Shown: in pieces, positions 11,251-20,200 of the stretch
How the letters are laid out: the number at the start of each line of letters is the position of its first letter
Position numbering within the stretch: position 1 is the stretch's first letter
Origin: Adiantum capillus-veneris
Taxonomy: Eukaryota; Streptophyta; Polypodiopsida; Polypodiales; Pteridaceae
Direction of reading: 5' to 3'
NCBI GenBank assembly: GCA_014529385.2
Contig: CM043958.1
Span: 146,471,734 to 146,535,733, forward strand
Length of the DNA stretch: 64,000 nucleotides
The notes under the pieces: generated by a model
What the model was told of the DNA's origin: nothing
The model's input: the letters and a program-made list of their open reading frames with translations, nothing else
Databases searched by the model: none
Program-made: the position numbers and the translations under genes

Positions 11251-11681
11251 CTGTGTCTAGTGCTGAGTCGAAGAAGCGGACGGTGAAGAAAAACCGCAAC
11301 CAAGTACGCCGAACACTTGTCCGAAGAGAAAATGTTGCAGAGCCAGGTGCAGAAAACCTTCGGGGACAATGAGGAACGGGGGGGGTGGGGGGGGGGGGGT
11401 GGGGGGAGAAAACAACCAGGGAATGGGGGGGGGGCGGGCGGGCGGGCTAGAGGGCGGCGGGCAGCAAGGGGCAGTGGTGGCGGGCTGGGCTGGGTGAGGG
11501 AAACAACGCGAGGGCGAGAGGGGGCAGGGGGAGGCAGCGCGAGGGCGAGGGGGAGCAGCGTGGGGGGGGTTGGGGGCAGCGCAAGGGCGAGAGAGAGAGA
11601 GGGGGGGTGAGAGGCAGCGATGGCGCAAGAGGGGGGGAGCGTGCAGCAGCAGCGAGCCAGTAGGTGGCAATGAGGTCATTG
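11251..11681 (-). promoter_or_regulatory. LINE-A 5' UTR, extreme pyrimidine/GC bias
   Basis: On the element's sense strand this is dominated by C runs and CTCTCGCCCTCGCGCTGCC-type repeats; the plus strand shows G runs near 11380-11450. It is the only internal promoter region available to the LINE, but no promoter element was identified. The right target duplication begins at 11682. Confidence 0.55.
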
Positions 11682-11698
11682 ATGCGAAGCGGGGCTTT
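11682..11698. repeat. LINE-A target-site duplication (right)
   Basis: ATGCGAAGCGGGGCTTT; the first 14 bases match 4816-4829. Confidence 0.88.
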
Positions 11699-12090
11699 GC
11701 CATTCACTTTGGCAGTTTGACCTACCCCACAGATAAGGCCATGACACAACGAGTCGAACAAACTTCTGGGAATGAAAGTAGAAAGAAAAAGAGCAACCCA
11801 GAGAAAAAGGATGCACGACCGAAGCTTACTCCTGAGGAGAGAGCTCGCTTTATTAGAGAGGGGAGTTGCTTTGGATGCGGGGAACATGGACATATCTCCG
11901 CGAAGTGCCCTAAAAAGGCACAGAAAGAACATAATGATAAAGACGACGACAGGTTTGAGAGTTCGAGAGCAGCTGAGGAATGTGGCAGAAAAGGCAGATA
12001 GAAAAGCAGAACTGGTACCACATGGCGTGGGACCTGCACCGAATCCAATGAATGAAAGTACAAACTTTGCTGCTTTTGGGGCAAAGTGAA
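11696..12090 (+). pseudogene. gag: Gypsy gag C-terminus with zinc knuckle
   Basis: Reading resumes after LINE-A with AIHFGSLTYPTDKAMTQR, then a Lys/Glu-rich stretch and a single CCHC knuckle CFGCGEHGHISAKC near 11865-11910. The knuckle would bind genomic RNA in the nucleocapsid. Downstream the frame shifts: AEKADRKAELVPHGVGPAP continues the protein in a second frame to NFAAFGAK near 12088. No separate gag stop is evident, as in gag-pol fusions of this group. Confidence 0.85.
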
Positions 12091-12440
12091 GGATCAGGAA
12101 GCTCTTTTGAAGGAGCCAAGGCCAACTTCTTTTCACTTGGAATTGGTGGCTCGATTTGGAGTTACGCCCGATAGACTGACGCCACAGGCGGAGGTAGTTC
12201 TACTGGCACCCGAATGGGATGTTGCGATTACACCGAGCATTGGAAAACTTCGTTTGCAATGACAGGGGTGTTTAAGGGCACGCGAGTGACGTTCTACTCA
12301 GGATCCCTTGGTACCACAAGAACTACGCTGTCGTTGACTACCGGGCCGAGAAAGCGACAAATGAGCTTAGAGATTGTACTTGATGAACTTCAGTTTCTTA
12401 CTCATTCTTTTGGGAGAGAATTGAACGATGGATAAAGGTT
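12091..12440 (+). pseudogene. pol: Gypsy protease region, frameshifted
   Basis: One frame reads PTSFHLELVARFGVTPDR and then TPSIGKLRLQ. A second frame carries VLLRIPWYHKNYAVVDYRAE, which matches the end of the retropepsin domain (LGMPW-x-x-x-x-x-x-VDY). The frame changes near 12250-12295, and in-frame TGA codons interrupt the first frame. The catalytic D-T/S-G motif is not evident. Confidence 0.68.
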
Positions 12441-12499
12441 GAATATGTTTTGACTTGATCAAAAGAACGCCAAGATTTTTCTTCACACTCATGCCGATT

Positions 12500-13660
12500 G
12501 CTTTTCAAAGGGCTTGAAGATCAAACCATTGATCTGATACCTGGAAGCACGCCACCTTATCGTGTGAGCTGAGTACAGAATGAAAATATTATGAACCCAA
12601 TGAAAGACCTCTTGGAAAAGGGTCTTGTCCAGCATAGTACTTCACCGTATTGCTCTCCAGTGTTGTTGGTTTTGAAGAAAGACGGATCTTGGAGGATGTG
12701 CATTGTTTATAGCGCTCTCAACGAAATCACCATCAAGAACAGATTTCCGTTTCCTAGGATTGATGATATAGTCGACAGGTTAGAGGGATCCTCGTACTTT
12801 AGCAGGATTGACTTGAAGAGTGGATATCATCATATTAGGATAACGCCAAGAGATGTCTACAAGACAACTTTTCGGACGACTTTTGGGTTATTTGAGTTTT
12901 TGGTGATGTGTTTTGGCTTAACCAATGCTCTTGCGACATTTAACCGGATGATGGACATCATTTTTCGAGAGTACAGGCTATTTGTTGGCACTTTCTTTGA
13001 CGACATCATTGTTTTCTCCAAGAATGAGGCAGAACACAGAGATCATCTGCTTCAAGTCTTTCAAGCATTACGAGATCACACGTTAGTGATTAATGCAAAG
13101 AAAAGTGAATTTTTCCTACCAGAGATACACTTTTTGGGACACATTGTGTCAGCAGCAGGAGTGCAAATGGACCCGGCCAAGATAGAGACTATCTGTGATT
13201 GGCCCGATTTGAGGAATGTCCATGAAGTTAGAAGCTTCTTGGGACTGTGTTCTTACTACAGGCGGTTCATACGAAAGTTTGCAGAGGTTGCTTCCCCTTT
13301 GCATCCCTTGACACAGAAAGGAGTACCTTTTTCGTGAGGACCCACAGAGGTGACTGCCTTTCGGACATTGAAAGAGAAATTGACTACTGGACCTATTTTG
13401 ACTTTGCCGGACTTGCAGAAGTCATTCGAAGTATATTGTGATGCTTGTGGTCGTAGTCTGGGTGCGGTCTTGATGCAAGAAGGCCATGTCATAGCTTACG
13501 AGAGCCGTTTGTTCTCTAGGCCGGAGATGACAACACAGATTTATGAGAAAGAGCTTTTGGCGGTTATCTACGCTCTTACTCAGTGGCGGCATCACCTACT
13601 CAGAGCGGTTTTAACTGTCTTTACAGACCATCAGAGTTTGCGCTACTTCTTGTCATAGAA
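12500..13660 (+). pseudogene. pol: Gypsy reverse transcriptase and RNase H
   Basis: Reverse transcriptase is open from about 12591 to 13334. It shows SPYCSPVLLVLKKDGSWRMC, FPFPRIDDIVDRL, YFSRIDLKSGYHHIRI (catalytic Asp), FGLTNALATFNRMM and FFDDIIVFS in place of YVDDI. RNase H follows in the same frame (about 13350-13655) with YCDACGRSLGAVLMQEG, EKELLAVIYALTQWRHHL and TDHQSLRYFL. TGA at 13335 and TAG at 13656 interrupt the frame, as does TGA in YRVS*VQN near 12570. The domain makes element cDNA and removes the RNA template. Without the stops it would look nearly intact. Confidence 0.92.
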
Positions 13661-14573
13661 GCAGCTTTCGGAAAAGCAGATGCGGTGGGCGAACATCTTG
13701 TCACAGTTCCACTTCTAGATTGTCCATGTGCAGGGACATAAGAATGTGGTGGCAGATGCTTTGTCTCGGAAACCGTTTGTTCTGGCTATTTTCGCGATAC
13801 ATCATAGGAGCTTCGAGGATATGGTCGATAAGTATGCCACTGATACAGATTTTGCAGATATTTTCACACGGATACGGGATGGGGAGACAGTAGTTGGATA
13901 CTCCCTTCGGGAAGGCTACTTGATGAAAAAGACTATGTTGTGCGTTACACAACCGTTGAGGGAGAAGGTTATGACTGAATGCCACTGTCCACCTTTTACG
14001 GGTCACCGTGGCATTGCTACCACCATGAAAGGGGTAGAGAGATATTTCTTTTGGCCGAGACTCAAGAAAGATGTGGAAGAGTTTGTGTGCAGTTGCCTCG
14101 TATGCTAGAAGGTCAAGTTTGACAGGCATAAAGCACAAGGATTGTTACAGCCTTTACCCATACCCACCCACCCCTGGGAAAGTATAGCGATGGATTTCAT
14201 TTTTGATCTCCCGACAACACAGAGTCGTCACGATGGTATCTGGACTGTTATTGACAGATTTAGCAAACATGCTTATTTCATCCAGTGAAGAAAACAGTCA
14301 AGCCGGATCACTTAGCGAGACTGTTTGTGGCCCAGATTTTCAGATTACATGGCATGCTTGAGACAATTGTCTGCGACAAAGACCCCAGATTCACGAGTTT
14401 GTTTTGGAAGGCAATTTGGGAGAACATTGGCACGCGGGTGCAGTTCTCGTCATCGTTCTACCCGTAGACTGACGGGCAATCCGAGATTGCCAATTCAGTG
14501 GTTCTACATTTATTGAAGTCTTATATCTCAGATTAGAAGACTCAATGGGAAAGATATTTACCTTTGGTGGAAT
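13661..14573 (+). pseudogene. pol: Gypsy integrase: zinc finger and catalytic core
   Basis: The H2C2 zinc finger appears as GHRGIATTMKGVERYFFWP...CSCLVC (about 13995-14105). The core has MDFIFDLP (first Asp), ETIVCDKDPRF (second Asp) and TDGQSE (Glu). TAG stops lie at 13716, 14106, 14465 and 14534, each in the position of a conserved Gln (for example HF*IVHVQGH and SFYP*TDGQSE). A 1-nt deletion near 14283 and a 1-nt insertion near 14581 change frame. The enzyme would insert the cDNA into the host genome. Confidence 0.88.
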
Positions 14574-15245
14574 TTGCCTACAAATAACACGATACACTCG
14601 TCGACGGAGAAGGTGCCATTTGAGATTGTTGAAGGTGCTGCGAAGGTTCCACCGTTCCTAAGCACGGAAGATAAGATCTTTGAAGCGGATAAATATACGC
14701 GAGATCTGGATACAGCTTTTGCGAAGGTTCGTGAGACTTTGCAGAAGTCTCAAGAACGACAGAAGAAGGCAGTGGATCGCCATCGGCGCGACTTGAAACT
14801 GAAGGTGAATGATTGGGTTCTCTTACGTTTTGAGAAGGCACGCCTAAGAAAGAAAAAGGGAAAGGAGAGGTTTTTTTCAAAGCTTAGTATGCGATACTAC
14901 GGACCTTTCCAGATTACTAAAAAGATAAATGATGTCTCCTTCCGATTGAAACTGCCAGATACTTGGAGGATTCACAATGCATTGCATGTGAGTCTCTTGA
15001 ACCCTGTTAAGGGTGATGTGCCTGATGATGGGGAGCCTGATGAGCAACCCGCAGTGGAAGAAAACGAGGAGACCCTTGTTCCTGAACAGATTTTGGCACA
15101 TAATGATACGAAGAAAGGTAAAGTCCGAAGGCGGTTCTTGGTTAAGTTCAAGAACTTTCCTGCATTTGATGCGAAGTGGATGGAGGAGGAGGACCTAGCA
15201 GATACTCCTCGGATTGTGAAACTTTACCTCGATGTTTTGGTTTAG
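14574..15245 (+). pseudogene. pol: Gypsy integrase C-terminus with chromodomain
   Basis: An open 223-residue stretch includes NTIHSSTEKVPFEIVEG, the GPF-like RYYGPFQITKKINDVSFRL and HNALHVSLLNPVKGD, then a chromodomain VPEQILAHND...RRRFLVKFKNF...AKWMEEEDL. In this family the chromodomain reads histone marks and directs insertion into heterochromatin. The stop is TAG at 15243. The first codons are an arbitrary open-frame start; the protein would be read from upstream integrase but for the frameshift near 14581. Confidence 0.9.
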
Positions 15246-15817
15246 CATAGTCTACTCCAAACGGAACCCAGAAATTCAGCTTGGCCGAAGATATGGTGCA
15301 GTGGGATGCACAAGAGGGGAGTTACTCCGCTCCTTTGTCAACATATGCCTTGATTTAGATACTAGAGTCACTGATGTCTCTTTGAGCTTCAGGGATACTG
15401 AGAGCTGACAGTATTCTGCTGTATGACTTTATGAAATGGAATTCCTCATAATGATATTGATTTGTTCTTGACTTCTTTTGAGTGCAGGAACTGATAGCCG
15501 AAATGATTGCAGCATTTTGGTCTGATTGATCTCGAATAGACATGGTTGCAATAGGGGTTAGTCAATCGGATATCGTTGAGGTCCCGACTGGACCTAGATG
15601 TGATTGCTAGCTACATTGCTGATAAATCATGGTCTAAGATCCGAATGAATGTTGAATGTCATGTGATGTCTTGTGATGTCGTGTGATGTGATTGTCGATT
15701 TTTGTACATGTGCTAGATGTGTGTTCCTAGTACGTAGGTACTAACAGTCAGTGTCTGTAAGACGGTTTACGGCTTTTGTTGGTTTTGCAGGCATAATCGC
15801 AGTCGATTACAATGCTT
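15246..15817 (+). other. Gypsy spacer between pol and the polypurine tract
   Basis: About 570 bp with no open frame of note and no recognised domain. It contains repeated TGTGATGT-type words near 15660-15700. It is typical of the non-coding 3' region of chromoviruses. Confidence 0.5.
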
Positions 15818-15832
15818 TCAAGAGGGGGGTTA
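15818..15832 (+). promoter_or_regulatory. Gypsy polypurine tract
   Basis: TTCAAGAGGGGGGTTA abuts the 3' LTR. The LTR's first base is mutated here (CGTCACAAAG instead of TGTCACAAAG). Confidence 0.75.
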
Positions 15833-15945
15833 CGTCACAAAGTGATGACGTGGCGGACAGCAAAAACCCTAATTTCTACCAAAAACCCTAAAATTCTTGC
15901 AAACCCTAATTTTTGCCAAAAACCCTAATTTCCGAAAATCGCGAA

Positions 15946-15981
<36 letters not shown>

Positions 15982-16382
15982 AAAAAAATGATGAACGACG
16001 CGAATTTTGCTTTAAAAAAAAAAAAGAAGAAAAGACTCAAAGAGAGAGAGAAAGAGAGAACTGATGCTGTTTATTTTAAAAGGTTTTGGGGGCTTTAGCC
16101 TTTTGGGTATCCCTTGTATCTTTAAATAAGTGGTGAGGGCTTCACTTCTCAGAGCATCTGGACGCAGAGTCTGAGAGTGAAACCCTAGCCACTCTCTTAT
16201 ACTTTGATCTGATTTATATAAAAAGAAATACCGAAAGGGGCGCCATTTTTTGGGGCCAATATCTCTAGGCACGGAACTCCGTTGGGCCAGTGCAAATCTA
16301 TTGTGATTTGTGAATTGTTTTGAAGTGGTTATTTGGTGCTGTCGCGATTGATTCTTGACTTGGAGTGTCCAAGTCTGTTACA
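15833..16382 (+). repeat. Gypsy 3' LTR
   Basis: 550 bp, ending AAGTCTGTTACA like the 5' LTR. It is longer because of extra AAACCCTAA-type units and a (TA)n run near 15949-15980. The shared motif AAAGAAATACCGAAAGGGGC is at 16222-16241. Confidence 0.9.
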
Positions 16383-16441
16383 TCCCCTCCTTTTCAAAGT
16401 GAGGTACTGGTACCGAACTGTTTGGCGTCGAGGGAGATCGC

Positions 16442-17165
16442 CTATATCATCCGGAATCCTGCAAGTCGCATCACCCTTGCCTTTGCTTTCATATCCCCTT
16501 TCTTTACTCTTACTCTTACTCCTTTGTGCATAAGCATTTTTCTTTCTGTCCTGCCTCTAACCATGTTGGCAGAGCTGCCTCCCTCTCCACTTGCTTTCCT
16601 CCTGATTTCTTCATTCAAGATAGAACCCCTAACACCATCAAAGGTCGAATTGGGGTTATTGGACAACGAAACCACCAAAGTTTCCCATGACTCAGGTAAG
16701 GTCATAAGCAAGAAGATAGCTTTCAACTTATCATAAAAAGGGGGCAAGCCTGAATCCTGTAACTGCGACAAAGTACCTGCGAACAACGACAAGTGCTCTG
16801 CCGCGCTCTTGGACTCATCTAGTTGCACGCCAACAAGTTTTCGCATCAAGTGCACCTGGTTGACAGGCGTTGTATTTTCATACATTCCCTATAACTTCTC
16901 CCACATATCAAAAAGCAATCATGAGACCCTTCACATCAATGACGGTCTCATCGGTCATGGCCATTTTAATGTATGTAACGGCCTTCCTGTTCATGCTAAC
17001 CCATGCTTCATCCGTCATATTCTGTGGTTTTACTTGTTTAAGTGCCCTTTCGCAATCCTTAAGAAATAGGATTCCTTGAATCCTGTCTTTCCAAAGATCA
17101 AAACCTGTTCCATTGAACCTCCTAATTTCGAAGAGGTTCTTCACATCCAAAGAAGATGAGGCCAT
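16442..17165 (-). pseudogene. gag: Copia gag (UBN2-type)
   Basis: The start is ATG 17165 on the minus strand (MASSSLDVKNLFEIRRFNGT). The family hallmark FNGTGFDLWKDRIQGIL is followed by a Leu-rich helical region, then LMRKLVGVQLDESKSAAEHL and LLMTLPESWETLVVSLSNN. A frameshift lies near 16890-16905, with a TAG just beyond it (EKL*GMYEN). No CCHC knuckle is seen before the frame ends at 16442, just short of the gypsy insertion at 16387. The protein would form the capsid. Nothing recognisable of gag-pol follows beyond the gypsy element. Confidence 0.83.
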
Positions 17166-17906
17166 AGTTGCACGAAATAAGAGGGATAATACGCTGAGTT
17201 TTTGTGCAAAATGTGCAAAAATCGGAGTATAGCCTCACAGAGATGTGCACTACAGCTCCAAATGGTCACAAGAGCAATTTGGGGCAAAATAGGTCGATTT
17301 GGGCACAAAAAACAATTTCTGAAATTTATGCGTAGGAAATTTCAGCGAGCGAATTTGTGCTCAAAAACAACAAATTTAGTTGTTTTTAGCCTCACAGAAC
17401 ATACTTAAGGTTAATACGCAGCTTTAGAAGCATGTAAGAGCAAAAGCCCCAATTTGTAGCATCAAAATTGCATGAAATTGAGCCACAAATGGTCATACCT
17501 TGCCAAAATTTGTCAAATGTGCATAGATTGCATCAATTTGCACTTTCCCCAATGTAATCGCGCCATAAAAAACACTTGCAAAAACGTGCGTAAATATGAA
17601 ATTTTCTTCAAACACCTTTTTTAGGATCTGTTTTTTGGCAATTTCAGTGTCTTCGGGTAGCTAGGACTTAGCAAAAGTGTTCCCACACCTTAATACATCA
17701 TTTGCAAAGCCTGTATTTTGCTGTCATAACCTGTAATTTGCTGTTTTTGACCTAATTTCATGTTGTTTTGGGTCAATTTGGGTTGCCAGGAGCTCTTCAG
17801 TGTTCGGGGACTAGTCCTTTGGCGACGAAATTGCAAAATCTCGCGTGAAAGTTGACCTTCTTGGCTGAAATTCAGCGTTTGCAGGTTTGGGGGCAAACCC
17901 TAACTT
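17166..17906 (-). other. Copia 5' leader, long and non-coding
   Basis: About 740 bp between primer-binding site and gag, rich in CAAATTTG- and TTTTTG-type words, without a convincing reading frame. It is long for a copia leader. Confidence 0.5.
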
Positions 17907-17919
17907 GGCTCTGATACCA
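17907..17919 (-). promoter_or_regulatory. Copia primer-binding site, tRNA-Met type
   Basis: The minus strand reads TGGTATCAGAGCC two bases after the LTR end, as expected for initiator tRNA-Met priming. It fixes the direction of the element. Confidence 0.85.
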
Positions 17920-18118
17920 GTTGATGAGCGCGCGGCGGTGTGTGCAAGTGAAAGAGCACGTGAGAGTGTGCGGGGTGTGTGTAACAGACTTGGATACTCC
18001 AAGTCAAGAATCAACCGCGACAGCACCAAATACCACTTCAAAACAATTCACAGATCATAATAGATTTGCACTGGCCTGGCGGAGTTCCGTGCCTAGAGAT
18101 ATTGGCCCCAAAGACTGG

Positions 18119-18530
18119 CTCAGTGCCTTTCTTCTGCTTTTTTTTACCGTGCTTTTTGCCTTTCTTTTGCACGTCGAAAAGCTGAGCAATCCATGCATCA
18201 ACCATGTTCTCTTGTTCCTTCTCCGAATACTTCTTGGAGGCAGAAGGTTTCTTGAGAGCGGGTTTCGGGAGTGGTGTTGTGGTTCTTTCCCACTCCATCT
18301 GTACCTCTTCCAAAGAGGTCTGGTTCATATATTTTGCCATCTTTGGGTCCTTGGCAAAATTGAGCATCATCTTTGTTGCATCGCCGATCAACTGACGACG
18401 CTCCATCTCTTTTTGCTCCGCCTGAGTAGGCCGAGGCGGTCCATACTCTCTGCCTGAATCTTTGTTGTGATCCCAAGCCGCATGTCCAGATGTAGAGGGA
18501 GTCGGCTGATCATTGCCTGAAGCCATAGGT
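18119..18530 (-). pseudogene. gag: Mini-gypsy gag fragment
   Basis: The minus strand starts MASGNDQPTPSTSGHAAW and runs open through DATKMMLNFAKDPKMAKY, SLEEVQMEW and AQLFDVQKKGKKHGKK before fusing to LTR sequence near 18118. It aligns with the N-terminal gag at 3558-3960. It retains the Gln codons (CAG) that are TAG at 3783, 3900 and 3945 in the long element, so it serves as a less decayed reference copy. Plus-strand open frames across it are antisense shadows. Confidence 0.85.
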
Positions 18531-18597
18531 GCCGCGGAAAAAAATTTCGGGGATCGGATTTCCCGTAGAAGAGAAATCAGCCGTGCTCTGATACCAC

Positions 18598-19124
18598 TGT
18601 AACAGACTTGGACACTCCAAGTCAAGAATCTACCGCGACAGCACCAAATAACCACTTCAAAACAATTCACAGATCATAATAGATTTGCACTGGCCCGGCG
18701 GAGTTCCGTGCCTAGAGATATTGGCCCCAAAGACTGGCGCCCCTTTCGGTATTTCTTTTTGTATTAATCAATCATCAAAGTACAAGAGAGCGGTTAGGGT
18801 TTCACTCTCAGACTCTACGTCCAGATGCCCTGAGAAGTGAGACCCTCACCACTTATTTAAAGGTTACAAGGGATGCCCAAAAGCAGAGCCCCAAAAGCTT
18901 GAAAGCAAAAGCAGATTCTCTCTCTCTCAATGAGAGCCAATAAAAAAGCAAGTTCTCTTTTTCTCTCTCTTTCTCCCAAATCATAGGAAAAAGCAGAGAT
19001 TTGCGTCGCTCAAAATTTCCTTTTTTTATTTTTATTGTTTTTTTAGCCTCCGTGATTTCCGGAAATTAGGGTTTCTGGCAGAAATTAGGGTTTTTGCTGT
19101 CCACCACGTCATCACTTTGTGACA
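18598..19124 (-). repeat. Mini-gypsy 5' LTR
   Basis: 527 bp, ending on the minus strand with AAGTCTGTTACA and starting TGTCACAAAGTGATGACG. It contains the shared motif near 18737-18760 in reverse. Confidence 0.88.
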
Positions 19125-19377
19125 GTGTGTGCTTTGCAGAGGAGGCACTGTGTTGCAGGAAGGGGGCGCTAGCAGATTGATGGAGCATAGAGAGAGAGCA
19201 CTCATAAGTTTCAAGGGTATAAGTGAGTGAGTTGATTAAAACTCACTTTCCCTTTATTATTTGTATAGGACCAATTTATAAGTTAGTGGCCAAGTTCAAT
19301 CTGAACTTGGCCAAAGGTTAGTAACCTTTAAAATATACATTAAAGGGGGCCATTTGGGCCTTTAACCCAACATAGGT

Positions 19378-20200
19378 AGGCTCACACTGGCTGATAGTTA
19401 CATGCGCGGACACAGCATTTGCATGCTGTGCTCCCAGTTAGAGGGTCGTTCGCTTTCGCATGTGCTGATGAACTATTCGGCGGTTGATAACTAGGGGGGG
19501 ATGGTTAAACCGATTCAACTCCACCTTAAACGCAATCGACCCTTTGTTGGATTCTGAAGAAAGGACCGTTATCCTCGTTGGTGGGGAGGCTCGCGGGAAG
19601 TGGATGCCGTTCTGGGTACCTCGTGATCCGCACTCGAGGGACGGAACCGCAGGGCACGTGCCTGTGGCGAAGTTCCTCGGTGAAGTTGTACCCCGGTACT
19701 TGGTTTCTTTGCATAGGCGGATGGGGAGATAATACTCCCCTTCCTATGCTGTTATTTTGAATCCGATCCCTTCCGGGGGAAATGACGTAATTCTTCCCAA
19801 GCGAAGCTAGATGAGTTACAAGAGCGCCCAAGTGCCATTCCGCTCGGGGGGGGGGGGGGGGGGGGGGGGGCGTGTCAACTTCACCTAAAAGGGGTTGGAA
19901 GGTGCAAAAGGGAGACACCACCAACCTAAGCGGGCGCCACCTGTGAGCCGACGCCCTTCCAAGCCGGTATGGCATTTCCTAGGGAAAAATTGTCGGGTTA
20001 CAAAGGCAGTTTAGTGAGGTGAGAGATAAGTTACCTGGAGGAGGCAACTCCAAAGGGAAGACCAAAGCAAGTCCCGTAGTACCTGGGCCTCTGAACAGAG
20101 GTACCTGGTCGTTGCCACGCCCAAATCAAGTTGGCGAAATGGTCTCTCAAGGGAATAGTCATGGCCCTAAGAGTGTAGATAATTCTGGCCTCTCGTAGTC
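19378..20200. other. Unassigned region with a 25-G run
   Basis: About 820 bp to the right of the copia element. The first 100 bp may continue the old LINE remnant. The rest is GC-richer and less repetitive than its neighbours. Short open frames exist (for example 19484-19732 and about 19980-20200 on the plus strand) but match no family I recognise. A run of 25 G lies at 19846-19870. An organellar origin is possible but not shown. Confidence 0.4.

Larger units (their letters stand above)
4830..11681 (-). mobile_element. LINE-A, full-length L1-type LINE with poly(A) tail
   Basis: A 6.85-kb non-LTR element on the minus strand, bounded by a 14-bp target duplication (extendable by TTT). It ends in a 12-nt poly(A) tail, seen as T at 4830-4841. 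It contains a GC-rich, pyrimidine-rich 5' UTR, ORF1 with a DUF4283-like region and a CCHC knuckle, and ORF2 with endonuclease, reverse transcriptase and a C-terminal zf-RVT domain. This is the standard plant L1 layout. Both ORFs carry stops and frameshifts, so the copy is dead. It inserted into gypsy gag after that element had landed in the copia element. Confidence 0.9.
3006..16382 (+). mobile_element. Ty3/gypsy chromovirus, full-length but decayed
   Basis: LTRs at 3006-3485 and 15833-16382 bound the element, with the 5-bp target duplication TCCCC at 3001-3005 and 16383-16387. Inside, in order, are a tRNA-Met primer-binding site, gag with a CCHC knuckle, protease, reverse transcriptase, RNase H, an integrase zinc finger and core, and a C-terminal chromodomain, then a polypurine tract. 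The domain order PR-RT-RH-IN-chromodomain defines a plant chromovirus. LINE-A interrupts gag. In-frame stops and several frameshifts make the polyprotein non-functional. The last 300 bp of the two LTRs differ at about nine positions by eye, so insertion was not very recent. Confidence 0.92.
17980..19124 (-). mobile_element. Mini-gypsy: LTR, partial gag, truncated LTR
   Basis: A 1,145-bp derivative of the same gypsy family on the minus strand. It has a complete 5' LTR (18598-19124), a primer-binding site (18585-18596), the first part of gag (18119-18530), then a jump straight into the last about 135 bp of an LTR (17980-18118). Target duplication GTGTG flanks it (17975-17979, 19125-19129). All of pol is missing. 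The ends are intact, so it inserted as a unit, presumably mobilised in trans by a full-length relative. Confidence 0.87.
706..19372 (-). mobile_element. Ty1/copia LTR retrotransposon, nested and internally deleted
   Basis: Two related LTRs (706-972 and 17922-19372, the latter split by another insertion) bound the element. A 5-bp target duplication TAGGT is present at 701-705 and 19373-19377. On the minus strand the order is 5' LTR, tRNA-Met-type primer-binding site, long leader, gag, a short RNase H tail, polypurine tract and 3' LTR. Protease, integrase and most of reverse transcriptase are missing, so the element is non-autonomous. A 13.4-kb gypsy element sits in its interior and a 1.1-kb gypsy derivative in its 5' LTR. 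The matched duplication at such distant ends is strong evidence that everything between was added afterwards. Confidence 0.85.
17922..19372 (-). repeat. Copia 5' LTR, split by a mini-gypsy insertion
   Basis: The LTR occupies 17922-17979 and 19130-19372, about 300 bp without the insert. The uninterrupted sibling at 706-972 shows the empty site GGGGTGTGTGCTTTGC. The insert at 17980-19124 duplicated GTGTG. Confidence 0.85.

Noticed and set aside
3006-16382. An endogenous pararetrovirus instead of a gypsy element
   Set aside because: Two LTRs, a 5-bp target duplication, a polypurine tract and an integrase with chromodomain identify an LTR retrotransposon; no movement or coat protein of that virus group is visible.
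17921-18457. A 178-codon plus-strand frame
   Set aside because: It is antisense to the mini-gypsy gag and LTR; the minus strand has the conserved protein.
19484-19732. An 82-codon plus-strand frame considered as a small gene
   Set aside because: No recognisable domain, no evidence of splicing or conservation; kept as unassigned sequence.
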